Position numbers and translations under genes: made by a program. From Gammaproteobacteria bacterium (GTDB lineage Bacteria; Pseudomonadota; Gammaproteobacteria; JADZEE01): a DNA stretch of 64,000 bases. Below the pieces are notes generated by a model. It worked only from the letters and a program-made list of their open reading frames with translations. It was not told the origin of the DNA and searched no databases. The stretch lies in contig JADZEE010000069.1 in NCBI GenBank assembly GCA_020850735.1, forward strand, positions 1-64,000, written 5' to 3'. This document shows, piece after piece, positions 24,128-33,652 of the stretch; the first letter of the stretch is position 1, and each line of letters opens with the position of its first letter.

Positions 24128-25429
24128 TCACAGACCGTGCAGCCATTCGACCAGACGGTCGGCGGCGCCGGTCACGTTGACGCAATAGACGTTCAGGAAT
24201 TCCTCGTCGAGCAGCTGATCCACGGCGACGGCTTCGGCCGCCACCAGCGCTCGCGCGCCATCGAAATCGACGAAGGCCAGCCGCGCGGTGAGCTCGCGTT
24301 CCGGACGGCCGAAGGCCGATCCGGGCAGAATGGCGATGCCGGTGTCCTCCAGCAGCTTCTCGCACAAACCGAGGCTGGTGCTGACTCGATAACGCTTGAG
24401 CGGCTTCCTGAAAGCACCGAAGTCGGGGAACAGGTAGAACCCGCCGGCCGGACGCGCGACGCGCACGCCGGCCGTCTTCATACGTTTCACGAACAGCGCC
24501 GCGAGCGCGGCGAGAATACGCCGCGACTGCTGCAGATAACGCTCGATTTCCAGCCCGCCGGTGAAAGCCCGCACAGCGGCGTACTGAATCGGTGCGCTGA
24601 CGGATGTGTAGGACTCGCTTGCAACCACCGCCATGGTGTCGAGCAGCCAGTGCAGGGGGGACGGAAATGTAAACGTCCCGAGACGCCAGCCGCCGGCACC
24701 GCACCACTTGGACAGGCCGGAGGACACGATCGTCCCCTCCGGATAGTAACGCGCGATCGACACGTGCCGCCCTTGGTAGTGCGTCTCACCGTAGATCTCG
24801 TCCGACAGCAGCACGATGCGGTAGCGGCGCGCCACCGCGGCGAGCGCCTGCAACTCCTCCGGGGCGTAGGTCGTGCCACTCGGGTTGTTGGGGTAGTTGA
24901 GGATCACGATGCGCGGACGGTCCGGATCGGCTGCACACAGCTTCTCGAGATCGGCCGCGAGCATGCGCCAGCCGTTCTTGCGTGTCGTGGGCAGCCAGCG
25001 TATGTGCCGGCCGACGATCTGTGCCTGCGGCGCGTAGGACACCCAGCTCGGCGTCGGAATGACCAGGTCACCGTAGTACACGAGCTGGAGCAGAAACATC
25101 AGCTCCTTGGACCCGGGACCGACGAGCACGTCCTTGCCGCTGTAGTCGATACCCTCGGCGAGCCGGTGGTACTCGGCGACGGCGTCGCGCAACCGGCGCA
25201 GACCGCGCACGGGCAGATAATCCTTCTGATGGGCGTTGGCCCTGAGCTCCTCCATTACCGGGCCGGGCACCGGGAACGGTGACTGGCCCAGACCGAGCCG
25301 GTAGACCTGCCGCCCTTCGGCCTGAAGCTGGGCGGATCGTTCGTTGATCGCGAGCGTCGCGGACACGCCGAGCCCGCGAATATTCAGGTTCAGGTGCTTG
25401 GCAATCTGTGAAGCAACGTCGTCTGCCAT
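24128..25429 (-). CDS. Class I/II pyridoxal-phosphate aminotransferase
   Basis: A 433-residue fold-type I aminotransferase. NNPSGT (180-185) and the Schiff-base lysine Lys241 in SSGLSKWCGAGGWRLG are clear, with DEIYGETHY providing the PLP-contacting Asp and Tyr. The C-terminal domain (ARPAGGFYLFPDF, ARLAFVDFDG) is complete. The closest general description is an aspartate or aromatic aminotransferase-like enzyme; the substrate cannot be inferred. It is a single gene 21 bases downstream of ubiB in the same direction. Confidence 0.9.
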   Translation of the reverse strand: MADDVASQIAKHLNLNIRGLGVSATLAINERSAQLQAEGRQVYRLGLGQSPFPVPGPVMEELRANAHQKDYLPVRGLRRLRDAVAEYHRLAEGIDYSGKDVLVGPGSKELMFLLQLVYYGDLVIPTPSWVSYAPQAQIVGRHIRWLPTTRKNGWRMLAADLEKLCAADPDRPRIVILNYPNNPSGTTYAPEELQALAAVARRYRIVLLSDEIYGETHYQGRHVSIARYYPEGTIVSSGLSKWCGAGGWRLGTFTFPSPLHWLLDTMAVVASESYTSVSAPIQYAAVRAFTGGLEIERYLQQSRRILAALAALFVKRMKTAGVRVARPAGGFYLFPDFGAFRKPLKRYRVSTSLGLCEKLLEDTGIAILPGSAFGRPERELTARLAFVDFDGARALVAAEAVAVDQLLDEEFLNVYCVNVTGAADRLVEWLHGL

Positions 25430-25450
25430 CGGCCGCCTCTCCCGCCCGCT

Positions 25451-27118
25451 TCAGTCCGGTCGCACGGCCAGAGCGACCAGTGCCAGGGCCAGGCCGCCGA
25501 GCAGCCAGGTCCCGAGCGGCAACGCCCCGAGCATCCGCGGCGCGTGGCCGCCCAGTCCGAGCAGCACGGTGGCGCCGATCAGGCAACCGCAGGCGATGAC
25601 CGCCAGGACCAGGCGCCCGTTGCCCCTGCGCAGCTCGCCGCCCAACTGCTCCAGCTGCTCGCTGCGGGTACGCAGCTCGAGCTCGCCGGCGCGCGTCTTC
25701 TCGACGATCTGCATCAGCATCGCCGGCAGTTGCGGCAACCGCGCGGCCCAGCGCGGCATCTCCTCGCGCACGGTCCGCACCATCCGCCGGGGTCCGAGCC
25801 GCTCGCTCATCCACTGCTCGAGCGGCGGCTGCGCCGCGGCCCACAAATCCAGATCCGGATACAACTGCCGGCCGATGCCCTCGATGTTGACCAGCGTCTT
25901 TTGCAGCAGCAGCAGTTGCGGCAGGATTTTCATGTGAAAGCGCTGCGCCGTCTGGAACAGGCGCAGCAGCAGCTGTCCGAAGGATATCCGACGCAGCGGC
26001 CGATCAAAAATCGGTTCGCACACGGTGCGGATCGCGAACTCGAAATCGTCCACGCGCGTGTCCTTCGGGACCCAGCCGGATTCCACGTGCAACTCGGCCA
26101 CGCGCCGGTAATCACGGCGCAGGAACGCCCGGAAATTCTCGGCGAGGTAGCGCTGGTCGACCGCGCTCAGTGACCCCATGATCCCGAAATCCACCGGCAG
26201 GTACTGGGCCGGACGGCCGCCGACGCCGGGACGCACGAACAGGTTGCCCGGGTGCATGTCCGCGTGAAAGAAGTGATCGCGGAACACCTGCGTGAAGAAG
26301 ATCCGCACGCCATCCTCCGCGAGTTGCTTGAGATCGACCCCGGCGGCCGTCAGCGCGCCGACGTCGTCGATACGGATGCCCGAAATGCGCTCCATCACCA
26401 TGACGTCGCGCCGGCATAACTCCCAGTGGATCTCCGCGACGTAGATCCGATCCGAGTCACGAAAATTGCGCCTGAGCTGAGATGCGTTGGCGGCTTCGCG
26501 CAGCAGATCGAGCTCATCGAGAATCGTTTTCTCGAATTCTGCGACGACGCCCGTGGGCTTGAGCTCGCGGCCGCGCGGCCAGTAACGCTCCGCCATGCCG
26601 GCGACCAGGTACATCAGACCGAGGTCGTGCTCGATGACGCGGCGGATCCCCGGGCGTACGACCTTGACGATGACGTCGCGACCGTCGGCCACGCTCGCCG
26701 CGTGCACCTGGGCGATGGAGGCCGAGGCGAGCGGCGTCTCGTCGAAATGGGCGAATATCTCCGCGACCGGCTTCTGGAAGCTGCGCTCGACGATGCGCCG
26801 GGCCGTCGCCCCGGCAAACGGCGGCACGGCGTCCTGCAGCTTCGCCAGTTCCTCGGCGATGTCGTCCGGCAGCAGGTCGCGCCGCGTGGAAAGGATCTGC
26901 CCGAACTTGACGAAGATGGGTCCGAGATCCTCGATCACCGCGCGGATACGTTCGGCGCGCGGTCGGCGCTTGTTGCGAAACCAGTTCCAGGGCAGCAGGT
27001 AGAGCAGAAACTGCAGCGACCGCAGCAGCGGCGTGGTGAACAGCAGCTCATCGGCTCCGTGCCGGATCAGGATGCGCTGGATCACGAGAACGCGCATCAA
27101 CTGCCCGGGGGTCATCAT
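25451..27118 (-). CDS. ubiB: Ubiquinone biosynthesis regulatory ATPase/kinase UbiB
   Basis: A 555-residue ABC1/ADCK/UbiB atypical kinase required for aerobic ubiquinone synthesis. The KxGQ motif appears as FVKFGQILSTRRDLLP, the Ala-rich loop as LASASIAQVHAA, and the catalytic region as HADMHPGNLFVR and VDFGIMG. Two C-terminal membrane helices (about 500-522 and 530-553) anchor it. Length is normal. Its start overlaps the ubiJ stop by four bases, giving a ubiE-ubiJ-ubiB operon as in E. coli. Confidence 0.96.
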   Translation of the reverse strand: MMTPGQLMRVLVIQRILIRHGADELLFTTPLLRSLQFLLYLLPWNWFRNKRRPRAERIRAVIEDLGPIFVKFGQILSTRRDLLPDDIAEELAKLQDAVPPFAGATARRIVERSFQKPVAEIFAHFDETPLASASIAQVHAASVADGRDVIVKVVRPGIRRVIEHDLGLMYLVAGMAERYWPRGRELKPTGVVAEFEKTILDELDLLREAANASQLRRNFRDSDRIYVAEIHWELCRRDVMVMERISGIRIDDVGALTAAGVDLKQLAEDGVRIFFTQVFRDHFFHADMHPGNLFVRPGVGGRPAQYLPVDFGIMGSLSAVDQRYLAENFRAFLRRDYRRVAELHVESGWVPKDTRVDDFEFAIRTVCEPIFDRPLRRISFGQLLLRLFQTAQRFHMKILPQLLLLQKTLVNIEGIGRQLYPDLDLWAAAQPPLEQWMSERLGPRRMVRTVREEMPRWAARLPQLPAMLMQIVEKTRAGELELRTRSEQLEQLGGELRRGNGRLVLAVIACGCLIGATVLLGLGGHAPRMLGALPLGTWLLGGLALALVALAVRPD

Positions 27119-27747
27119 GGTCCGGCGCCTCCGCGATTGCCGCGCCGCGATTCGAGCCTGCGCAGGCGCGCCTCGAGCCGCTCGACGTCATCGCGCACCA
27201 GATCCACCGCGTCGACGTATTGGTCGACCTCGTCCTGGCGGGCGAGCAGACCGGACTCGTAGCGCAGGTAGTCCGCTACGTCGGCCGCCAGCGCATCACG
27301 TGCGCCGGCAATCCAGCGCGCCAGCGCACGCGCGCCGCGACCGATCTGATGCGCGCCCACGTCACCGATCACGCTCGCGAGCAGCTCCTCCCAGTCGATA
27401 CCGAGGCGCGCGGCGACGTCCTGCAACACCTGCGCGGCTTCCAGGTCTCCGCGCAATTGCACGCCGCCCGCCACGCCTGCCGGTGCTACCGCACCCGCAC
27501 GCCGGCGCAGCATGGCCAGCAGCGCCGCAGGCCGGCCGCTGATGGTCAGATCCGGACTCGTCGGACAGCGCCGGGTGATGTCGATGCCATCGGCGCGCGG
27601 GAGCAGGTAAAACGTGACCTCCACACGTTCGATAACGACGGCAACCACCCGCCCTTCCAGCGCAGCCAGTCGCGCGCGCAGGCCCGGATCCCGGGCGAGC
27701 AGCGCGCCGACCGCGGCGGTGACCAGACGCTCCGGTTCGATCGTCAC
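27115..27747 (-). CDS. ubiJ: Ubiquinone biosynthesis accessory protein UbiJ (SCP2 domain)
   Basis: A 210-residue SCP2-like lipid-binding protein of the aerobic Ubi complex. The N-terminal half has the SCP2 fold (LEGRVVAVVIERVEVTFYL, PDLTISGRPAALLAML); the C-terminal half holds GIDWEELLASVIGDVGAHQ and ends in a coiled coil (VDQYVDAVDLVRDDVERLE) typical of UbiJ. It is thought to bind the isoprenoid tail. It overlaps ubiE and ubiB by four bases on each side. Confidence 0.92.
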   Translation of the reverse strand: MTIEPERLVTAAVGALLARDPGLRARLAALEGRVVAVVIERVEVTFYLLPRADGIDITRRCPTSPDLTISGRPAALLAMLRRRAGAVAPAGVAGGVQLRGDLEAAQVLQDVAARLGIDWEELLASVIGDVGAHQIGRGARALARWIAGARDALAADVADYLRYESGLLARQDEVDQYVDAVDLVRDDVERLEARLRRLESRRGNRGGAGP

Positions 27748-28490
27748 AGGCGATGACCGAGGTGCACGGCCACGACGCCTGCGCTCAGGTTGTGCCAGCG
27801 CACGCGCTCGAATCCGGCCGTGCCCATCATCGCCCCGAGCGCCCGCTGGTCCGGATGCATGCGAATCGACTCGACGAGGTACTCATAGGCCGCCCGGTCA
27901 CCGGTGACGCGTTCACCCACCCACGGAATCACCTCGAAGGAATAACGTTCGTACAGGCGCTCGAGGCGCGGCACGACGAGGCGTGAAAATTCGAGCACGC
28001 CAAGCCTGCCGCCGGGCCTCAGAACCCGGAACATCTCCGCCAGGCCACGCGCCTTGTCGGTCAGATTGCGCAGGCCGAACGCGATGGTGACGGCATCGAA
28101 GCTCGCATCCGCGAACGGCAGCGCCTCGCCGGGTGCCTGTACACAGGCGACCGCCGTGCAGTGACCGGCATCCAGCAGCCGGTCCCGGCCGCGCGAGAGC
28201 ATGGCCGCGCTCGGCTCGCACAGCACCACCTGACCGGTCGGTTCGACCGCGGCCACGGCCAGGATCGAAATATCGCCCGTGCCCGCGGCGATATCGAGCA
28301 CGTGCTCGCCGCGACGCAGGCCCATGCGGGCGAGGAAGTAGCGTTTCCACAGTCGGTGCAGCCCGAACGACATCAGGTCGTTCATCAGGTCGTAGCGCGC
28401 AGCTACGGAACCGAACACGCGCGCAACCCGGCGCGTCTTGTCGCCCGGGCTGACGCGTTCGAAACCGAAATCGGTGTAGTCCCCGCTCAT
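27744..28490 (-). CDS. ubiE: Demethylmenaquinone/2-methoxy-6-polyprenyl-benzoquinol methylase UbiE
   Basis: A 248-residue SAM-dependent C-methyltransferase of ubiquinone (and menaquinone) synthesis. The FGSVAARYDLMNDLMSFG start motif, SAM motif I VLDIAAGTGDISI, and the UbiE signatures FDAVTIAFGLRN and RPGGRLGVLEFS are all present. The ATG at 28490 was chosen over upstream extension because the family begins MSxxYTDFGF. It is the first gene of ubiE-J-B. Confidence 0.96.
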   Translation of the reverse strand: MSGDYTDFGFERVSPGDKTRRVARVFGSVAARYDLMNDLMSFGLHRLWKRYFLARMGLRRGEHVLDIAAGTGDISILAVAAVEPTGQVVLCEPSAAMLSRGRDRLLDAGHCTAVACVQAPGEALPFADASFDAVTIAFGLRNLTDKARGLAEMFRVLRPGGRLGVLEFSRLVVPRLERLYERYSFEVIPWVGERVTGDRAAYEYLVESIRMHPDQRALGAMMGTAGFERVRWHNLSAGVVAVHLGHRL

Positions 28491-28533
28491 GCCGGCAAAC
28501 TGCCGGCGAGAACCGTCGCGCCCGGCCCGCGCA

Positions 28534-28896
28534 TCATGAGCCCGCCCGCGCGTGGCCCGCCCGCGCCAGCGCATCGACGTAATCGCGCCAGAAACGTTCG
28601 CGGTGCCTGCCGAGATGGTAGAGATAGTCCCAGGCATAGATGCCACTGTCGTGACCGTCGTCGAAAACCAGCCGCACGGCATAATTGCCGACCGGTTCGA
28701 CCGCCGTGATCAGGACGTTTTCCTTGCCGGTCTGCAGTACTTCCTGGCCCGGCCCGTGCCCGCGGACCTCGGCCGACGGGGAGTACACGCGCAGCAGTTC
28801 GCAGGAAAGCTCGAAGCGGGCGTCGTCATCGAAAACGACCTCGAGAACCCGTGACGTGCGGTGCAGCTTGATCTCCACGGGTATCGGTCCGGCCAC
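28534..28896 (-). CDS. DUF971 domain protein (gamma-butyrobetaine hydroxylase-like N-terminal domain)
   Basis: A 120-residue stand-alone DUF971 protein. Conserved segments are EIKLHRTSRVLEVVFDD, LLRVYSPSAEVRGHGPG, VGNYAVRLVFDDGHDSGIY and WDYLYHLG. The domain occurs as the N-terminal zinc-associated part of gamma-butyrobetaine hydroxylase and alone near hslVU in many proteobacteria. The function of the single-domain form is unknown. GTG at 28896 has an excellent GGAGGG ribosome-binding site. It follows hslU by 19 bases and is probably in the hslVU transcript. Confidence 0.88.
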   Translation of the reverse strand: MAGPIPVEIKLHRTSRVLEVVFDDDARFELSCELLRVYSPSAEVRGHGPGQEVLQTGKENVLITAVEPVGNYAVRLVFDDGHDSGIYAWDYLYHLGRHRERFWRDYVDALARAGHARAGS

Positions 28897-28915
28897 TTGT
28901 ATTCCCTCCGGCCGT

Positions 28916-30244
28916 TCAGAGTATGTAACGCGCCAGATCGAGATTGCTTGCAAGGCTGCCGAGATTGACGTCGACATACGGGGCGTCGACCGTAACCTCC
29001 AGTCCGGCGCGCCCGGTAGCGGTGAAGGACAGACCTTCGAGCAGCCGCTCCATTACCGTGTGCAGTCGCCTCGCGCCGATGTTTTCGCTCGCTTCATTGA
29101 GCTCCCACGCGATCTGGGCGATACGCGCGACACCGTCCGCGGTGAATCCGAGGCGCACGCCCTCGGTCGCCATCAAGGCAGTGTACTGCTCGGTCAGTGA
29201 GGCGTCCGGCTCGGTGAGTATGCGCACGAAGTCCTCCACCGTGAGCGCCGCCAGCTCGACGCGGATCGGCAGCCGCCCCTGCAGCTCCGGGATGAGATCC
29301 GCCGGCTTGGTGAGGTGAAACGCCCCGGAAGCGATGAACAGGACGTGGTCCGTGCGCACCGATCCGTACTTGGTCGATACCGTGCAGCCCTCGACCAGCG
29401 GCAACAGATCGCGCTGGACGCCTTCACGGGATACGTCGGGTCCGCCGTGGTCGCCGCGTTTGGCGACCTTGTCGATTTCGTCCAGAAAGACGATGCCGTT
29501 CTGCTCCACAGCCTCGATCGCACGGGCCTTGACGTCGTCCTCGTTGACGCGCTTGGCCGCTTCCTCCTCGGCGAGCAGCTTGAGCGCCTCGCGTACGCGC
29601 ACCTTGCGCGTGCGCTGGCGCCCGCCGCCGATGTTCTGGAACAGACCCTGCAACTGGCTGCTGAGCTCTTCCATGCCCGGCGGCGCCATGATCTCGACCC
29701 CGACCGAGACACTCGTCTCGATTTCGATCTCGCGCTCGTCGAGCCGGCCCGCGCCCAGCATCTGGCGGAACTTCTCCCGCGTGACGGACGAGTCGTCGGG
29801 TTCGATGTCGGCGGAGCTGAAACCACGGGCGCGGGGCAGGAGTATGTCCAGCACTCGCTCGTTCGCGGCCTGCTCGGCCTGCTCGCGCACTTGCTCCATC
29901 GCCTCTTCGCGCAGCATCTTCACCGCGGCGTCGACCAGATCGCGAACGATCGACTCCACGTCCCTGCCGACGTAACCCACCTCGGTGAACTTCGTCGCCT
30001 CCACCTTGATGAACGGCGCATGCGCGAGCCGCGCGAGGCGCCGCGCGATCTCGGTCTTGCCGACGCCGGTCGGTCCGATCATCAGGATGTTCTTCGGCGA
30101 GATCTCGTTGCGCAGCTCGACCGGAACCTGGGAGCGCCGCCAGCGGTTGCGCAGGGCAATCGCCACGGCACGCTTGGCTGCGTCCTGGCCGACGATGTGC
30201 TTGTCGAGCTGTTCGACGATTTCCGCGGGCGTGAGCGTGGACAT
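28916..30244 (-). CDS. hslU: ATP-dependent protease ATPase subunit HslU
   Basis: A 442-residue AAA+ unfoldase that feeds HslV. Walker A GPTGVGKT is at 57-64, with the pore motif [14 protein letters not shown] after it and Walker [17 protein letters not shown] later; the I-domain lies between (about 110-240). The C-terminal LDLARYIL tail that activates HslV is intact. The ATG at 30244 is 23 bases from the hslV stop. Length matches the family. Confidence 0.97.
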   Translation of the reverse strand: MSTLTPAEIVEQLDKHIVGQDAAKRAVAIALRNRWRRSQVPVELRNEISPKNILMIGPTGVGKTEIARRLARLAHAPFIKVEATKFTEVGYVGRDVESIVRDLVDAAVKMLREEAMEQVREQAEQAANERVLDILLPRARGFSSADIEPDDSSVTREKFRQMLGAGRLDEREIEIETSVSVGVEIMAPPGMEELSSQLQGLFQNIGGGRQRTRKVRVREALKLLAEEEAAKRVNEDDVKARAIEAVEQNGIVFLDEIDKVAKRGDHGGPDVSREGVQRDLLPLVEGCTVSTKYGSVRTDHVLFIASGAFHLTKPADLIPELQGRLPIRVELAALTVEDFVRILTEPDASLTEQYTALMATEGVRLGFTADGVARIAQIAWELNEASENIGARRLHTVMERLLEGLSFTATGRAGLEVTVDAPYVDVNLGSLASNLDLARYIL

Positions 30245-30267
30245 GGTCGGAGCGGGCGTTCGAGCCT

Positions 30268-30810
30268 TCAATCGGCCTCGAGCTCTTCGATGGTCAGATT
30301 GGCATTGGTGTAGATGCAGATGTCGGCGGCAATGCCCAGTGACGCGGCGACGATGCTGCGCGCGTCCATCGTCGTATGCTCGACCAGCGCGCGGGCGGCG
30401 GCGCGCGCGTAGGCACCGCCGGACCCTATCGCGAGCACCGCGTCCTGCGGCTCGATGACGTCGCCGTTACCGCTGACCAGCAGGGAAGCGCAGCGATCGG
30501 CGACGACCAGCATGGCCTCGAGTCGCCTGAGCGCACGGTCCGTACGCCACTCCTTCGCCAGTTCGACCGCGGCGCGCGTGAGCTGGCCCGAATAGCGATC
30601 GAGCTGGCCCTCGAAGCGTTCAAATAGCGTGAAGGCGTCCGCGGTGCCGCCCGCAAAGCCGGCCAGCACCTTGCCGCCGTACAGCGAGCGTACCTTGCGG
30701 GCATTGCCCTTGAGCACGGTGTCGCCGAACGAAACCTGACCGTCGCCGCCGACGACAACCCTGCCGCCGCGACGCACGGTAACGATGGTGGTTCCGCGAA
30801 ACTGCTGCAA
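30268..30810 (-). CDS. hslV: ATP-dependent protease peptidase subunit HslV
   Basis: A 180-residue proteasome-like peptidase. The start is a TTG at 30810, giving a six-residue propeptide (MQQFRG) before the catalytic Thr-Thr of [10 protein letters not shown]; no ATG or GTG fits the conserved N-terminus. [23 protein letters not shown] and [18 protein letters not shown] are typical. A good -10 (TAAAAT, 30845-30840 on the minus strand) lies 30 bases upstream without a recognisable -35 and no clear sigma-32 match. It is first in an hslV-hslU-DUF971 operon. Confidence 0.95.
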   Translation of the reverse strand: MQQFRGTTIVTVRRGGRVVVGGDGQVSFGDTVLKGNARKVRSLYGGKVLAGFAGGTADAFTLFERFEGQLDRYSGQLTRAAVELAKEWRTDRALRRLEAMLVVADRCASLLVSGNGDVIEPQDAVLAIGSGGAYARAAARALVEHTTMDARSIVAASLGIAADICIYTNANLTIEELEAD

Positions 30811-30991
30811 GATGACGGGGCTCCGGCGTGGAATCCCGCATTTTACACCAAAGGCCGCGGGCGGCCGCGGTGTCAGCGGCTGCACGCCGGGAAACGCGGG
30901 TCGGTGAGCACCGGCGAGCGGCCCCGACCGCAGCCCGGAGCGGTCGCAAAAAACCGCGACTTGCCCCGCCGGAATAGCGCAGTAACCGCGC

Positions 30992-31900
30992 TCAGGCGGG
31001 ACGTTTGCGTCGCGCACGCGGGTGCGCCGCGTCGTAGACCTTCGCCAGATGCTGAAAATCCAGATGTGTGTAAACCTGGGTCGTACCAATGTCGGCGTGG
31101 CCGAGCAACTCCTGCACCGCACGCAGATCGCCCGAGGACTCGAGCAGGTGGCTGGCGAACGAGTGCCTGAGCACGTGCGGATGGACGGCGCTGTCGATAC
31201 CCTGCGCGAGCGCCCAGCGCTTGATGCGCAACTGCACGGCGCGGGTGCTGAGTCGGTGCCCGCGAGCGTTGACGAACAGGGCTTGCTCGCCGACGGCCGC
31301 GAGCTCGCAGCGCCGCCCCAACCACGTGCTGACGGCTTCCCGGGCTTGGCGTCCCACCGGCACGATGCGGCGCTTGGAACCCTTGCCGGTCACGTAGACC
31401 TGGGCGTCGGCGAGATCGATTTCCGGCACGTCCAGGCCGGTCAGCTCGGCCACGCGCAGGCCCGAGGAATACATCAGCTCGAACATCGCCCGGTCGCGCA
31501 CGGCCAGGAGATCGGTGGCGCTGATGCCGACCAGGCGCGCCGCCTGGTCGGCATCGAGCACATGCGGCAGCCGGCGCGGCGCCTTCGGCGCACGCACGCC
31601 GACCGCCGGGTTGACACGCGCCACACCGGCTTCGATCAGATGCCGGTAGAACCGGCGCACGGCCGACAGGGTGCGCTGGAGGCTGCGCCCGCCAACACCC
31701 CGGCGATGCCGTTCGGCGAGAAAACCACGCACCGCATCGGCGTCGACATCGCCCCAGCTCGCAATACCACGTTCGGCGCGATAGCGGGCGAGGTCGCGCA
31801 GATCGCGGGCATAAGCGCTGCGGCTGTGTGCGGCGAGATGGGCGACGCCGGCGAGAAAACCGCCAATCGCCGGATCGACCGGCACAATCACCTCACTCAC
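30992..31900 (-). CDS. xerC: Tyrosine recombinase XerC
   Basis: A 302-residue site-specific recombinase that resolves chromosome dimers at dif with XerD. All catalytic residues are visible: Arg149 (SSGLRVAEL), Lys173 (TGKGSKRR), His242 and Arg245 (HVLRHSF), His268 (LLGHAD) and nucleophile Tyr277 (TQVYTHLD). The N-terminal SAM-like domain covers residues 1-105. Its place downstream of dapF-DUF484 is the conserved gammaproteobacterial arrangement, supporting XerC rather than an integrase. No dif site is seen in the window. Confidence 0.95.
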   Translation of the reverse strand: MSEVIVPVDPAIGGFLAGVAHLAAHSRSAYARDLRDLARYRAERGIASWGDVDADAVRGFLAERHRRGVGGRSLQRTLSAVRRFYRHLIEAGVARVNPAVGVRAPKAPRRLPHVLDADQAARLVGISATDLLAVRDRAMFELMYSSGLRVAELTGLDVPEIDLADAQVYVTGKGSKRRIVPVGRQAREAVSTWLGRRCELAAVGEQALFVNARGHRLSTRAVQLRIKRWALAQGIDSAVHPHVLRHSFASHLLESSGDLRAVQELLGHADIGTTQVYTHLDFQHLAKVYDAAHPRARRKRPA

Positions 31901-32003
31901 GCCGCGACTGCCCGCGCTGAGGCCGGGTGCCGCGCCATCGCCGGCCTGGACGTGGCTGCCCGCGGTGGCGTTCGCGGGCTCGCGTTTCCCTGCTCGCAGC
32001 CGC

Positions 32004-32711
32004 TCACGCCGCCATGACCCACGGCCCGATTACCAGACTGGCGACGTCGCCGAGGTGCGAGAGCAGATCGACGCCGAGGTCGGGGCGGTAGCGGCGCGCG
32101 TCACGGCTGGCGATGGCGAGCAGTCCGTCCCAGCCACGCCCGCCCAGCGGCAGCACCACCGCGGAACCGGACTCCCCGTCGTCGCCACCGAACAGCGCCT
32201 GGTGCTGGACGCGCTTGAGCCGGCCACACAGGGGGCGACGCGATCGCAGCGCGTCGGCGAACGCGGCGCGTTCGGGCGCGTCGGCGCCGACGAATGTCGC
32301 CAGCGCCGGCGCCACGGGTCCGCCTTGCCTGAACACCCTGACGACGACGCTGTCGGCGCGGAAATCGGCCTGCAGACCCGACTCCAGCGTCGCCACGACG
32401 TCGGCGATGGAGCTGGCCTGCATGAGGTTCAGGGTCAGCGCGTGCAGCCGGCGGGACAGGTTCTCGTTCTCGCGTGCGATGCCGAGCAGGTCATCGAAGC
32501 GTGTCTTGAGGGAGCGGTTCTGATCGCGCAGCACCGACACCTGCCTTTCCACCAGCGACACCGCCCGACCGGTGGGGTGGGCAATCTGCAATGCCGCCAG
32601 TACGTCCGGATGCCTGGACAGGAAGTCGGGATGCGCGCGCAGGTATTGCGCCACGAGCTTCTCCATCTCGCCGCCGGGCTCGCTGACCGCCGTGCCTTGT
32701 GTCGTCGTCAC
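32004..32711 (-). CDS. DUF484 family protein
   Basis: A 235-residue GAF-like DUF484 protein. The N-terminal helix VAQYLRAHPDFLSRHPDVLA is diagnostic; it is followed by VSLVERQVSVLRDQNRSL and a coiled coil, then a GAF-like beta domain (GSAVVLPLGGRGWDGLLAI). The start is GTG at 32711, overlapping the dapF stop (GTGA). The molecular function is unknown; the gene is nearly always between dapF and xerC, as here. Confidence 0.9.
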   Translation of the reverse strand: MTTTQGTAVSEPGGEMEKLVAQYLRAHPDFLSRHPDVLAALQIAHPTGRAVSLVERQVSVLRDQNRSLKTRFDDLLGIARENENLSRRLHALTLNLMQASSIADVVATLESGLQADFRADSVVVRVFRQGGPVAPALATFVGADAPERAAFADALRSRRPLCGRLKRVQHQALFGGDDGESGSAVVLPLGGRGWDGLLAIASRDARRYRPDLGVDLLSHLGDVASLVIGPWVMAA

Positions 32712-33538
32712 AGGTCGATGACCCCTTCGAAAACGTAACTCGCCGGACCACTCAGCCACACGGGCGCGTCGCCCCCCTGCCACTCGACCCGCAGGCGTCC
32801 GCCGGCCAGATCGACATCCACCACCGCCTCGAGCAGCGCCTGCAGGCGCCCGGTCACGACCGCCGCACAGGCGCCGGTGCCGCAAGCCAGCGTCTCGCCG
32901 GCGCCCCGCTCGAACACACGCAGGCGCACATGGGACGGTCCCAGTACCTGCATGAAGCCGACGTTCGCACCCTGCGGGAAGCTCGGGTGGCGGCCGATGG
33001 CCGATCCCAGGCTCGCCACCGGCGCCCGGTCGCTGTCGTCGACGACCAGCACTGCGTGCGGATTGCCCATGGACAACGCACCGACGAGGCAGCGCTGCCC
33101 GGGCAGGTCTATTTCATATCGTGTCGCCTGCTCTTTGGCAAGCAGCGGGATGTCCGCGGGCGCGAGCCGCGGCACGCCCATGTCGACGCGCACGCCGCCG
33201 TCATCCAGCAGCCAGGCCTGGAGGCGCCTGTCCCGGGTGACCGCGACCAGGCGGTCACCCCTGACACGCCCGCGATCCGCCAGGTAGCGGGCCACGCAGC
33301 GAATACCGTTCCCACACTGCCCGGCCTCACCGCCGTCGGCATTGAAAATCCGGTAACCGATGTCGGCGTCGGCGACCGGCGGCGCTTCGATGACCAGCAC
33401 CTGGTCACAGCCCACGCCGAAATGACGATCGGCAATCCGACGTACCGCGTCCGGATCGGGAACGGGCTGGCCTGAGCAGGCGTCGATGACGACGAAGTCG
33501 TTGCCGAGCCCATGCATCTTGCTGAATTCCACACGCAC
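32708..33538 (-). CDS. dapF: Diaminopimelate epimerase
   Basis: A 276-residue enzyme converting LL- to meso-diaminopimelate for lysine and peptidoglycan. The two catalytic cysteines are visible in AGQCGNGIRC and LACGTGACA; the start VEFSKMHGLGNDFVVID is standard. The start is GTG at 33538. It is divergent from cnoX across 114 bases and is the first gene of a dapF-DUF484-xerC operon. Confidence 0.97.
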   Translation of the reverse strand: MRVEFSKMHGLGNDFVVIDACSGQPVPDPDAVRRIADRHFGVGCDQVLVIEAPPVADADIGYRIFNADGGEAGQCGNGIRCVARYLADRGRVRGDRLVAVTRDRRLQAWLLDDGGVRVDMGVPRLAPADIPLLAKEQATRYEIDLPGQRCLVGALSMGNPHAVLVVDDSDRAPVASLGSAIGRHPSFPQGANVGFMQVLGPSHVRLRVFERGAGETLACGTGACAAVVTGRLQALLEAVVDVDLAGGRLRVEWQGGDAPVWLSGPASYVFEGVIDL

Positions 33539-33652
33539 GCCGGCAAGAGTAGCCCTGCCGCGCGGGCGTGGAAAGAGCGGCTTCGGCTTGCAAAGCGCGA
33601 CGTCGTCCCCATCATGGTCGTCTCATCTGCACCCGAACCGCGCGGAGCCCGC

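Noticed and set aside
30811-30991. Sigma-32 promoter and xerC terminator in the xerC-hslV gap
   Set aside because: No CTTGAAA...CCCCAT pair could be found; a TTTTTT run on the minus strand at about 30949-30954 is not preceded by a convincing stem, although a 5-base GTCGC/GCGAC stem surrounds it.
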